From Caldanaerobius polysaccharolyticus DSM 13641 (GTDB taxonomy: Bacteria; Bacillota; Thermoanaerobacteria; Thermoanaerobacterales; Caldanaerobiaceae): DNA of 64,000 bases. The notes under the pieces were generated by a model. The model was not told the DNA's origin. It made no database searches and saw only the letters and a program-made list of their open reading frames with translations. This document shows, one piece after another, positions 50,236 through 58,286 of this stretch; the stretch's first letter is position 1, and every line of letters starts with the position of its first letter. The translations under genes were made by a program, and so were the position numbers. The stretch covers positions 228,733-292,732 of the forward strand of contig NZ_KE386495.1 of the NCBI RefSeq assembly GCF_000427425.1, written 5' to 3'.

Positions 50236-51718
50236 ATTGCAACTCCTCCTCTGACTTAATATCTTTTCTAAGTATTTCTCCTGTTATTTTACCTTTCTTC
50301 AATATTAGAATCCTATCGCAAATAGCTAATAACTCCGCTAATTCAGAAGAAACTATAATTACTCCTTTACCCGTATCCGCAAAATTACGGATTATATCAA
50401 TAATTTCACCTTTGGCAGCAACATCAATGCCAGCAGTTGGTTCATCAAGCAATAAAATTTTGGGATTGGTTTCTAACCATTTTGATATAACAACCTTCTG
50501 CTGATTCCCGCCTGAAAGAAATTTAACTTGCTTATTCATATCGTCCGTTTTTATAGCTAGTTTTTTGATATTTTCTTGCACTATAGTACTAGCTTTCTTA
50601 TCATCGATTACTACAAATGCTTTCAATAATTTTTTTAAATTAGGTAATACAATATTTTCCTTAACACTATGCATAAGTACAAGCCCCTGTCGTCTTCTAT
50701 CTTCCGGGACCAGTACTATACCTTCCCTCATAGCGTCTTTAACATTTCTTATTTCAACTTTTTTCCCATCTATAATGATTTCACCTTTTATTTTCTTGTG
50801 AATCCCACAAAGCGACTCTAAAATTTCTGTCCTTCCACTACCCATCAGCCCTGCAATACCTAACACTTCACCTTTTTTCAGATTAAAAGATATATTTTTT
50901 ATTCTAGAATCAACGTCAAGATTTTTGACCTCAAGAATATAAGAACCATCACCATTATAGTTCCTTTCTTTCCACTCAAATGTTTTCTCCACATTTGCTC
51001 CTATCATCAGTTCAATAATTTTTTCCTTGCTGAGATTCTTACTTTCAGTAGTTATCACGTTTTTGCCATCCTTTAGAATAGTTATTTCATCAGCAACTTG
51101 AAATATTTCGTTCATTCTATGCGATATATATACAATAGAAACATCTTTTTGCTTTAGCCTTTTTATAATGTCAAATAGAATAATGGTTTCACCTTCCGAT
51201 AAAGAAGCAGTGGGCTCGTCCATTATAAGTATATTCGCATCCCTTGATAACGCCTTTGCTATTTCAACAAGCTGGCAATAACCTACTCCCAATGTACTTA
51301 CAAGTGTATCAGGAGCTATATTTATACCTAGATCTTGGAGAAGATGCCTTGTTCTTTTTAGCATATTTTTTTTATCAATGACGTACCTTTTTTTAATAGG
51401 TTCATTCATAAGAAAAATATTTTCTGCAACCGTCAATGTAGGAACAAGGCTTAATTCCTGAAAAATCATACGTATGCCGTATTTTTGAGCATCTTTCGCA
51501 TTTTTAATCTCTACTGTTTTTCCATTTATTTTTATGGTTCCTTTATCGAAACTATAAACTCCCATTAAAATTTTCATCAGCGTTGACTTTCCAGCCCCAT
51601 TACTGCCCACCAGAGCATGAACTTGACCTCTTTTAACTTTAAAATTCACATTTTCTAGCACTTTGACTCCATTAAAAGACTTACAAATACCCTCTAATTC
51701 CAATGCATATTGATTCAT
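50219..51718 (-). CDS. RbsA-type sugar ABC transporter ATPase (second system)
   Basis: The 499-residue tandem ATPase has LVGSNGAGKSTLMKILMG and ILIMDEPTASLSEGE in the first half, and GEVLGIAGLMGSGRTEILES, LSGGNQQKVVISKWL and LLLDEPTAGIDVAAKG in the second. It energises the RbsC-type permease that follows. AAAGGTGG precedes the ATG. Gene order is unusual in that an oxidoreductase gene lies between the binding protein and this ATPase. Confidence 0.93.
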   Translation of the reverse strand: MNQYALELEGICKSFNGVKVLENVNFKVKRGQVHALVGSNGAGKSTLMKILMGVYSFDKGTIKINGKTVEIKNAKDAQKYGIRMIFQELSLVPTLTVAENIFLMNEPIKKRYVIDKKNMLKRTRHLLQDLGINIAPDTLVSTLGVGYCQLVEIAKALSRDANILIMDEPTASLSEGETIILFDIIKRLKQKDVSIVYISHRMNEIFQVADEITILKDGKNVITTESKNLSKEKIIELMIGANVEKTFEWKERNYNGDGSYILEVKNLDVDSRIKNISFNLKKGEVLGIAGLMGSGRTEILESLCGIHKKIKGEIIIDGKKVEIRNVKDAMREGIVLVPEDRRRQGLVLMHSVKENIVLPNLKKLLKAFVVIDDKKASTIVQENIKKLAIKTDDMNKQVKFLSGGNQQKVVISKWLETNPKILLLDEPTAGIDVAAKGEIIDIIRNFADTGKGVIIVSSELAELLAICDRILILKKGKITGEILRKDIKSEEELQYAIQE

Positions 51719-51755
51719 TGCCTACCACCTTTACAAAATTGAATATAAACAACTC

Positions 51756-51778
51756 TTAGCCCCCAAAATGGGGGCTAA
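51756..51778 (-). terminator. Perfect 9-bp hairpin between oxidoreductase and ATPase genes
   Basis: TTAGCCCCC and GGGGGCTAA around a 5-base loop, starting four bases after the oxidoreductase stop. With no long T run on the minus strand it likely tunes, rather than ends, transcription into the ATPase gene. Confidence 0.65.
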
Positions 51779-51781
51779 AAT

Positions 51782-52954
51782 TTATTTATTAAAATTTACC
51801 TTAATCCATTTCTGCTTTTCAGATGATTCTATTATTGCATCGCATATCAAAGAAATTTTGTAACCGTCCTCGAAATTCGGTGAAACTTCCGTGTCTTCTA
51901 CTATAGATTTAATAAAATCATGACACTCAATTATCTTAGTTTCACCGTAGCCTATACCTAACGCTGGGATTGGCCACAGAGCTTCTCCGTATGGATGAGC
52001 CGGTCCTGTATATATTGTCCTGAAACCACGCCTATCAGCAGGATCGCTAGCGAAGTACACCTGCAACTCGTCTCTTCTTTCATAGTTGAAGAAAATTGAA
52101 CCTTTTTCACCATGTATTTCAAATGTTATAAAGTTATTTCTTCCCCATCCGTTTCTTGTAGCTTCAATACTCCCTACAGCCCCATTTTTGAACCTTATCA
52201 TGAAAGATACTTCATCATCCACATCAACTGGTGCTTTTTTAACACTATTATCTAATTTTACCGTACCGAGCTTATCAACAGTACCCTGTTGCACTGGTCT
52301 TTCTGTTATATATGTTTTCATCGTAGCCATCACTTCATCAAATTCACCTACAAGATATCTTGCCATATCAATTACATGCGTCCCAATATCACCGAGTGTT
52401 CCAGAACCTGCAATGGCCTTCTGGAATCTCCATGAAAGTGGAGATAACGGATCCGCAGACCAATCTTGTAGATAAGTGCCTCTAAAGTTCAAGATCTTTC
52501 CCAACGAGCCTTCATCAATAAATTTCTTTGCAAGAGCAACAGCTGGAGTCCTTCTGTAGTTAAACGCAAGCATGTTTTTAACACCAGCATTCTTTACTGC
52601 TTCATACATCTTTTTAGCTTCTTCACTAGTCCTAGCTATCGGCTTTTCACAGAAAATGTGCTTTCCGGCCTTTGCAGCAGCAATAGCTATTTCTGCATGA
52701 GTGTCGTTTGGAGTTGCTATATCTACAATATCGATTTCAGGGTCTTCAATAACTTTTCTCCAATCTGAAGTATATTTTTCAAACCCAAACCTTGCTGCAG
52801 CATCTTTAGCAGTTTCTTCTGTAATGTCAGCAATTATTTTCCTCACCGGTATACCTGGCGCCGGCCAGAAAAACATGGGCATAGTAGCGTATGCCATTGC
52901 ATGAGCCTTACCCATAAATCCCGCTCCAATTAAACCAATATTAAATTTCTTCAT
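51782..52954 (-). CDS. Gfo/Idh/MocA-family NAD(P)-dependent sugar oxidoreductase
   Basis: The 390-residue protein starts MKKFNIGLIGAGFMGKAHAMAYATM (GxGxxG), contains IATPNDTHAEIAIAAAKAGK and FCEKPIARTSEEAK (EKP motif near residue 97) and GDIGTHVIDMARYLVG (near 190). Family members act on sugars, inositols or glycosides at the C3 or C1 position. GGAGGGG precedes the ATG. It lies between the binding-protein gene and the ATPase gene, so its substrate is almost surely the imported sugar. It is only distantly similar to the second oxidoreductase at 47980. Confidence 0.88.
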   Translation of the reverse strand: MKKFNIGLIGAGFMGKAHAMAYATMPMFFWPAPGIPVRKIIADITEETAKDAAARFGFEKYTSDWRKVIEDPEIDIVDIATPNDTHAEIAIAAAKAGKHIFCEKPIARTSEEAKKMYEAVKNAGVKNMLAFNYRRTPAVALAKKFIDEGSLGKILNFRGTYLQDWSADPLSPLSWRFQKAIAGSGTLGDIGTHVIDMARYLVGEFDEVMATMKTYITERPVQQGTVDKLGTVKLDNSVKKAPVDVDDEVSFMIRFKNGAVGSIEATRNGWGRNNFITFEIHGEKGSIFFNYERRDELQVYFASDPADRRGFRTIYTGPAHPYGEALWPIPALGIGYGETKIIECHDFIKSIVEDTEVSPNFEDGYKISLICDAIIESSEKQKWIKVNFNK

Positions 52955-53032
52955 AACTTACACCCCTCCACTTGATTTTAATCTTTATTTAAGTTGATTT
53001 TTGCGTCAAATTTAATACCCCTATGCCAAGGA

Positions 53033-54247
53033 TCATTTTGTATTTGACACAGCCTTTATTAAAGCTTCTGGTGGATTCCTATGATAAACTTGCTTATATG
53101 CTTCAAGGACGTTATCTTTAGTTACCGCCAAAGATGGAACAGCAACATATGAAGGAGCTGGTTTCCCTAATAGCGCGAATGCTGCCAATGTAGCTTCAGC
53201 AACACCCTGGTCATAAGGCCGTTGCGCACCAACCCCTTTGACACAGTCATCTTCTGCAATCATCCTAGCAACATTATTTCCCAGGTCAGTTGTTGTCACT
53301 ACGAGGTCTTTCCTGCCAGCTGCCTTAACCGCAGCTACTACACCTTCTGCAGGCACATCCCATACTGCAAAAATACCATTAAGATCAGGGTGTTTTGTTA
53401 GCATCGCATCAGCAACTGAACTTGCCTTGTTAGGATCATTAAATCCACCACGGTCAACTATCTTTATATTAGGATATTTTGCTTTAATAGTCCTTTCAAA
53501 AGCCTGAGTTCTTTGATTAGTTACAAAAAAGTCGGCATCATAGTATATTACGCCAATTTTCCCCTTGTACCCTAACGCCTTTGCCATAATATCTGCAGCT
53601 GCAACACCATTTCCATAGTTATCGGCAGAAACTACACTTACATAGTCCTTACCTGGTTTTAAGCCATTCGGAACATTGTCCATGAACACCAATTTAATTC
53701 CCTTTTCAGCGGCTTTTTTATACGCGGGCGCAGTAGAAACTGGGTCGACAGGAATGCTTACTATTATATTGGGATTTAGTGCTACTACACTCTCTATGTC
53801 AGAAACCTGTTTTTCAGCTTTAAAATTGGCGTCAGTCACTGCCACCACCTTTATTCCTAATTTTGAGAATGTATCCTTTAGACCCTGGACCTGAGCAGTA
53901 GACCAGTCATTACCTGCATAATGAAGCACTATAGCAGCGGTATATTTACCTGCTCTAACTTTTGCAATTTCTTCATCCGTGAGCTTTAAAGACGTTGCTG
54001 GGGTTGCCTTCTCTCCATGAGGTCCAGTACTTAAAATCGCACCATTTAAACTAGCATTGCTATTTGTCGGCTCAGAAGTATTCGCTTGTGTTGCAGGGGT
54101 TTTAGAAGCATTAGCCTCTGACTGCTTATTTTGTACAGATCGCGGTTGACTAGACGACACTCGGGAACTACTTCCACAACCTGCAAACGAGAAGCTAAAT
54201 ATAATTCCTAAGCACAAAGCCATAAATCTAACTTTTCTTTTATACAT
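53033..54247 (-). CDS. RbsB-type sugar-binding lipoprotein (second system)
   Basis: The 404-residue protein has a signal with lipobox FSFAGC (residues about 18-23), a long low-complexity Ser/Asn/Thr linker to about residue 70, and a type I binding fold (YTAAIVLHYAGNDWSTAQVQG, VALNPNIIVSIPVDPVSTAP, NGIFAVWDVPAEGVVAAVKAAG). It is longer than the usual 320 residues because of the linker and N-terminal extension. GGGAGGCG precedes the ATG. It supplies substrate to the RbsAC pair at 50219 and 49255. Confidence 0.92.
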   Translation of the reverse strand: MYKRKVRFMALCLGIIFSFSFAGCGSSSRVSSSQPRSVQNKQSEANASKTPATQANTSEPTNSNASLNGAILSTGPHGEKATPATSLKLTDEEIAKVRAGKYTAAIVLHYAGNDWSTAQVQGLKDTFSKLGIKVVAVTDANFKAEKQVSDIESVVALNPNIIVSIPVDPVSTAPAYKKAAEKGIKLVFMDNVPNGLKPGKDYVSVVSADNYGNGVAAADIMAKALGYKGKIGVIYYDADFFVTNQRTQAFERTIKAKYPNIKIVDRGGFNDPNKASSVADAMLTKHPDLNGIFAVWDVPAEGVVAAVKAAGRKDLVVTTTDLGNNVARMIAEDDCVKGVGAQRPYDQGVAEATLAAFALLGKPAPSYVAVPSLAVTKDNVLEAYKQVYHRNPPEALIKAVSNTK

Positions 54248-54313
54248 TTAAATTCGCCTCCCTTCTTTTAAATTCATAAGCCTCATCTGCTAATAAAAGG
54301 ATAAGACAACAAT

Positions 54314-55126
54314 CTATTTGAATATGCGCGAAAGGTATTTACTCGACTCATTTGCCGCTTCTTCCGGAGCTCCATTGTAACCATCAGCTTCAACAGTGAA
54401 ATCCACTTCATGCCCGCAATTCAACAACGTATTTATTATAGAATCGAAATTTACCTGACCCTTTCCTAAGGGATAGAAACCACCTCTGTAATAATCTTTA
54501 AGATGTATATATTTAATCCTCTCCTTGTATTTTTCCACAACCTTTGCAGAATCTCCTCCACCCGCTTCTATATGACCTGTATCAGGACATAAGTCTATTT
54601 TTGTAAGTGACATAAGCTTGTCGAGTTGATCTGGTCCTTGAGTAATAGTTCCTAAATGTGGATGATAACTTGCAATAAGACCATACTTTTTGGATAATTC
54701 CATCACTCTATCCAGTCCTTCAGCCAGTTTTTTGTAGTCATCCTCTTTGATGCCTTTTGAACGAATTGCACCCCCACCCACAACGAAGTGTTTGGCGCCA
54801 AATTCAGCAGCAAGAGATGCAGCTTTTTCGAGTTTATAAAATTCGTCTTCAAGTATTTCATCAAATATGAAATTTGCACCTGAGTATACTGCTAAAAGCT
54901 TTAAATTCAAACCTTTTAAAAAGTCGTTGAAAACCTTTTTGTTATTAGCATACTTGGCAAGGTTACCATCAAATATCTCGATCATTTCATACCCTGCTCT
55001 TGAAATTGACTTAACAGCTTCTTCTATAGATCCTGTAGAAAGATAAAAGAGATCCTTAACAGATGTAACACCAGCTGGATGTCCTACAACATCTCCCCAC
55101 GCATTAGTCATATAACCTACTTTCAT
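54314..55126 (-). CDS. TIM-barrel sugar phosphate isomerase/epimerase
   Basis: The 270-residue AP-endonuclease-2-fold protein starts MKVGYMTNAWGDVVGHPAGV. Metal-site residues are visible in YEMIEIFDG, ASYHPHLGT, LCPDTGHIEAGG, IKYIHLKDYYRGG and FTVEADGYNG. Family members are epimerases, isomerases or 3-keto-glycoside lyases/hydrolases of the type seen next to Gfo/Idh enzymes. The ATG at 55126 has GGGAGGAA upstream; a longer frame to 55165 has none. It is the first gene of the second sugar block, 440 bases downstream of a consensus promoter. Confidence 0.87.
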   Translation of the reverse strand: MKVGYMTNAWGDVVGHPAGVTSVKDLFYLSTGSIEEAVKSISRAGYEMIEIFDGNLAKYANNKKVFNDFLKGLNLKLLAVYSGANFIFDEILEDEFYKLEKAASLAAEFGAKHFVVGGGAIRSKGIKEDDYKKLAEGLDRVMELSKKYGLIASYHPHLGTITQGPDQLDKLMSLTKIDLCPDTGHIEAGGGDSAKVVEKYKERIKYIHLKDYYRGGFYPLGKGQVNFDSIINTLLNCGHEVDFTVEADGYNGAPEEAANESSKYLSRIFK

Positions 55127-55465
55127 ATTAGGTATTCCTCCCTCATTTTTTTCATCGCAAAGCAAAATAACTTTTCATAGAGTTTTCATATTGTTCGAAA
55201 TACTCTTTTTCCCCATAGTTCATTTGAGCGAGCTTATTTCGGATCTTTATAAATAAACTATGGGAAATATTTTTTATTTGACATCTTATCTAACTTAAAC
55301 TCAACCTCCCTTCTAGAATTTTTATAAGCTTTTACAGAACCTCAAATTTACGATAAAATAAGAGGGTTCTGCTATATAATTTCAAAGGAATTCCTCCAAT
55401 TTTTGTTTAATTTATATATAGTAAATCTAGTGTAATACGGAGGAAATCCTAAGAAAACCAAAGTA

Positions 55466-55479
55466 TGATAACGTTAATT
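55466..55479 (-). promoter_or_regulatory. Candidate LacI/CcpA-type operator in the leader
   Basis: TGATAACGTTAATT, with the central AACGTT typical of LacI-family sites. It lies about 100 bases downstream of the promoter. Confidence 0.35.
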
Positions 55480-55518
55480 CCTTCTTTTACTTTATCTTTT
55501 GTTCATCATAGCTATTTG

Positions 55519-55532
55519 ACTTAACGTTTACC
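55519..55532 (-). promoter_or_regulatory. Candidate LacI/CcpA-type operator near the transcription start
   Basis: ACTTAACGTTTACC, about ten of fourteen positions fitting a cre-like consensus by eye, roughly 40 bases downstream of the predicted start of transcription. Confidence 0.4.
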
Positions 55533-55571
55533 TCGCTTTGTAACTTTTACATATCGTCAATGTCTATTTTT

Positions 55572-55600
55572 ATTATATTTAAACATAATGTTAATGTCAA
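55572..55600 (-). promoter_or_regulatory. Consensus sigma-A promoter of the second sugar block
   Basis: On the minus strand TTGACA (55600-55595), 17 bases, TATAAT (55577-55572), a perfect match. The spacer holds TTAACATTA, related to the AACGTT motifs downstream. Confidence 0.8.
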
Positions 55601-55648
55601 GAGTAATTTTTCATTTTGTTTAATATTTTTAATCTAAACTTATTTTGA

Positions 55649-55657
55649 TGCTATGAT
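55649..55657 (+). promoter_or_regulatory. Extended -10 promoter of the XRE regulator
   Basis: TGCTATGAT, 37 bases before the ATG, with a weak TTAATC at -35. Confidence 0.45.
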
Positions 55658-55694
55658 GATATATAAGGAAAATATAGGAAACGGGTGATCGACT

Positions 55695-56093
55695 ATGGAT
55701 AAAACACTAGGCCAAAAGCTGAGGCGGCTACGAGAAAAAAAAGAATGGACTCAAAAACATGCAGCAAAAGTTTTTGGAATAACAAATGCGGCGCTTTCCA
55801 ACTATGAACGAGGAGAAAGAACACCTGACCCCGACATGCTTAAAAAATTCGCTGAGGTATATGGTGTAAGCATCGATTTCCTCGTCGGTAAAAGAGAAAA
55901 TACCATTGACGAAATGTTAAACGAAAATGTAATTATCAAAGAAAGTGAATTGAAATACATTAATTATTTAATAGGAGAAGATGCTGTCAACATCATTAAA
56001 GATATAGGGAAATTAAACGCCAAAGAAAAGGAACTATTACATCTATTCCTCCTAGGTTTAAAAGCATACCGTGAAATCAATAACAAAAAATAA
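55695..56093 (+). CDS. XRE-family transcriptional regulator
   Basis: The 132-residue protein has an N-terminal Cro/C1 helix-turn-helix (residues about 8-62: LRRLREKKEWTQKHAAKVFG, SNYERGERTPDPDMLKKFAE) followed by VYGVSIDFLVGK, as in SinR/Xre-type repressors, and a C-terminal helical part of about 65 residues for dimerisation. It is divergent from the second sugar block, but its start and the block promoter are only about 95 bases apart, so it could control both. No self-evident operator for it was identified. A good terminator follows. Confidence 0.9.
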   Translation: MDKTLGQKLRRLREKKEWTQKHAAKVFGITNAALSNYERGERTPDPDMLKKFAEVYGVSIDFLVGKRENTIDEMLNENVIIKESELKYINYLIGEDAVNIIKDIGKLNAKEKELLHLFLLGLKAYREINNKK

Positions 56094-56098
56094 GCGCA

Positions 56099-56136
56099 TA
56101 AAAAAGAGCTCACAGCATACTGCAAGCTCTTTTTAT
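56099..56136 (+). terminator. Terminator of the XRE regulator gene
   Basis: AAAAAGAGCT (56101-56110) pairs with AGCTCTTTTT (56125-56134) around a 14-base loop, followed by AT. Confidence 0.85.
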
Positions 56137-56156
56137 CGCGCAAACAACACAAACAA

Positions 56157-56381
56157 TTAAACAAAAGGCTCAGTCAGTATCTCAATGTCGGTATCCACCA
56201 CCATTGGCACTTTAACAGGGCCTACCACTGTAGAAGTAAGGGCATTTGGATATGTCTGATCAAACCTCATCCTATCAAACAGCCGACGAATGGTAAAATC
56301 CGCGGTGCCCACACCGTTGGCATTGCCTCTCCACATATTCTTTCCTATTCCATCCGCGATAAAAACATCAAATTTATCCAC
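56157..56381 (-). pseudogene. LarA/DUF2088-like enzyme fragment
   Basis: A 74-codon frame encodes FDVFIADGIGKN joined to GNANGVGTADFTIRRLFDRM and then ALTSTVVGPVKVPMVVD. In larger nickel-dependent lactate-racemase-like or DUF2088-type proteins a similar IGKN is followed by a longer stretch before GNAxGxGxAD, so this looks like an internally deleted C-terminal piece. There is no ribosome site before the GTG at 56381, and the upstream sequence has stops. Family assignment is from memory and moderate. It lies convergently to the XRE gene. Confidence 0.5.
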
Positions 56382-56494
56382 AAGTATTTTTTACTCTTTT
56401 TTACTATCCATTAGGAATAATTGAGATGGCTTTTTGAAATGCTATCGTCTTTTCATATTTTTTGCTACTGACTATTCCCCTACACAGCCAGAAG

Positions 56495-56503
56495 TGGTAT
56501 AAT
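56495..56503 (+). promoter_or_regulatory. Extended -10 promoter of the amino-acid permease gene
   Basis: TGGTATAAT, about 105 bases before the original start codon. The leader between has a small CTGG/CCAG hairpin (near 56528-56543) and nothing else that I recognise. Confidence 0.5.
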
Positions 56504-56606
56504 AGGCCAAGCGGTGATTATAGGTACACCTGGTTCTAGCCAGATGAATTTTTATACAAAAATTGGACTTGCTATTAGGCAAATTTTCAAAGTAGGGGGC
56601 TTTTTA

Positions 56607-57985
56607 ATGAATATTTTCGGGAAAAAACAGTAGATCAGCTACTTGAAGCAGCGGAACATACTAGTTTAAACAAAAAACTTACAGCAATCGACCTTGCAGC
56701 TTTGGCGATAGGTTCTGTCGTAGGTACCGGAATATTTGTAGCAACTGGTGAAGGAGCATTAAGAGCCGGTCCAGGTGTTATAATTTCGTATGTTATAGGC
56801 GGTATAACTGCTGTTTTGGCTGCATTTATCTTTGCTGAATTGGTCACGATGTTTCCTGTGGCTGGAAGTACCTATACTTACTCTTACGTAGCTTTTGGTG
56901 AAGTTATAGCATGGATTATAGGTTGGGACTTGCTTTTAGAGTATCTAGTGGCAGCCAGCGCGGTGGCCTCTGGCTGGTCAGGTACTTTTGTGGGGCTTTT
57001 AAAATCTTTTGGCATAACTTTACCGGAAATTATAACGAAACCTCCTATATGGGGAGGATTAATGGATTTACCTGCTATTTTAATAACAGCATTTGTCGCC
57101 TGGGTTTTGTATATAGGGGTGAGAGAAAGCGCAACAACTAACAATATAATAGTACTCGCGAAAATCTCTGTAATACTTTTATTCATTTTTTTAGGCTTTA
57201 GCCATGTAAAATTGTCTAACTTAACGCCTTTCGCACCTTATGGTTGGAAAGGTATAATGTCAGCCGCAGCCACCATATTCTTTGCATATATAGGTTTTGA
57301 CGCCGTATCTACCGCCGCAGAAGAGACCAAAAATCCAAGACGTAATGTTCCTTTAGGGCTCATGATTGCTATGGTGTTAATACTAGTATTTTATATATTA
57401 GTTGCCGTCGTTTTAGTTGGCATAGTACCTTATAAGCAAATAATACCAAACGATGCTCTCCCTGGTGCTCTTAGAAGTATTGGAATTAACTGGGGATCCG
57501 CTTTGGTAGCTACTGGCGCTGCTGTTGGTATGATATCTACGCTCCTCGTAACCCTTTACGGTCAAATAAGAATATTTATGGTTATGGCAAGAGATGGACT
57601 TTTACCAGAAGTTTTTTCACATGTCCATCCGAAATATAGAACTCCTCATATTAACACACTTATTACAAGTATAATAGCAGCAATAATTGCAGGTTTTTTA
57701 CCATTGGATATAATAATCGAGCTATGCAATATAGGTACATTGTCTGTTTTCGTAATTGTATCTATAGGTATATTGGTGTTGAGAGTAAAAATGCCAAATG
57801 CTGAGAGAAAATTCAGAGTGCCTTTTGTATGGGTGGTAGCACCTCTTACAATGGCGTTCAGTTTATATCTCATAGCAAGTTTACCTTGGGTTACATGGGC
57901 AAGGTTTGGGATATGGATGCTGGTAGGATTGATAATTTATTTTGCTTATAGCAGATATCACAGCGTATTAAACACGCAAAAATAA
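56607..57985 (+). pseudogene. APC-family amino acid permease with an N-terminal frameshift
   Basis: From the ATG at 56607 (AGGGGGC upstream) the frame reads MNIFGKKQ and stops; in another frame the expected protein goes on KTVDQLLEAAEHTSLNKKL and AIDLAALAIGSVVGTGIFVA to the end, about 459 residues with twelve membrane segments, the usual APC size. One missing T in the run at 56614-56617 explains the shift. The family consensus GSVVGTGIFVATGEGA and AYIGFDAVSTAAEETKNP place it with cationic/broad amino acid permeases (YfnA/CAT type). If the deletion is real, translation could only start inside at 56702, losing the N-terminal tail and part of the first helix. Otherwise the gene is intact. Confidence 0.88.
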
Positions 57986-58058
57986 CATTCCTGGAACAGA
58001 CAACCCTCTGGCCCCATTTTTCTTGAAGCATTCTTTAGTCAGAGTATGTTTAGAATAT

Positions 58059-58088
58059 GGCTATTGGATATCCTCCAGCAGCCTTTTA
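58059..58088 (+). terminator. Repeated hairpin element downstream of the permease gene
   Basis: The 29-base sequence begins GGCTATTGGATAT and ends CAGCAGCCTTTT. It matches the minus-strand element at 1569-1600 except for two positions and lies 3' of a gene in the same relative direction. The stem is imperfect here. It may serve as a terminator, or both copies may be tails of a lost gene family. Confidence 0.5.
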
Positions 58089-58180
58089 TTCGTTTCATAT
58101 TCAGGCAATTACCACAATGACATATATTCAAACTCTTCCATAAGCTGGTTGTAGGTCCCCAGTGGGCAAAATTTGTTTTG
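58061..58180 (-). pseudogene. Short coding relic of unknown origin
   Basis: On the minus strand a frame reads KFCPLGTYNQLMEEFEYMS, LW, a stop, then LPEYETNKRLLEDIQ and a final stop. The strongly protein-like composition and the single internal stop suggest the tail of a decayed gene. The last codons match the relic at 1550-1595. I do not recognise the family. Confidence 0.35.
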
Positions 58181-58204
58181 CTACGTGCTTTACATACTGT
58201 TAGA

Positions 58205-58252
58205 GCCACACCGGCTCTATAGCATTCTAAAAAGCCATAAATTCGGTGTGGC
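58205..58252. repeat. Perfect 9-bp inverted repeat
   Basis: GCCACACCG (58205-58213) and CGGTGTGGC (58244-58252), 30 bases apart, just downstream of gnd. On the minus strand the second arm is reached after TTTTTAG, so it is not a plain terminator. The rest of 57986-58286 holds only the relic and the repeated hairpin. Confidence 0.55.
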
Positions 58253-58286
58253 CTAATACTTGAGAGCCCTCTCCCTTTATTTTTTT

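Larger units (their letters stand above)
55127..55571 (-). other. Long 5' leader of the second sugar block
   Basis: No intact gene longer than about 25 codons lies here. Visible in it: a perfect inverted pair CCCATAGTT (55212-55220)/AACTATGGG (55256-55264); an imperfect hairpin with AGAACC.TC arms at about 55336-55370; GGAGGAATTCC near 55384-55396 and AGAAGGGAGG near 55308-55317, each followed only by very short frames; and a 23-codon frame on the minus strand starting MNYGEKEYFEQYENS near 55223. It matches no riboswitch I know. Short leader peptides or decayed coding sequence are possible. Confidence 0.4.

Noticed and set aside
55127-55571. Known riboswitch or T-box in the long leader
   Set aside because: No T-box, SAM, purine, lysine or glycine-type conserved core could be recognised by reading.
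56504-56606. Possible preQ1-like riboswitch before the permease because of GGTTCTAGCC
   Set aside because: The surrounding stems and the A-rich tail of preQ1-I are missing; only a 4-bp hairpin forms.
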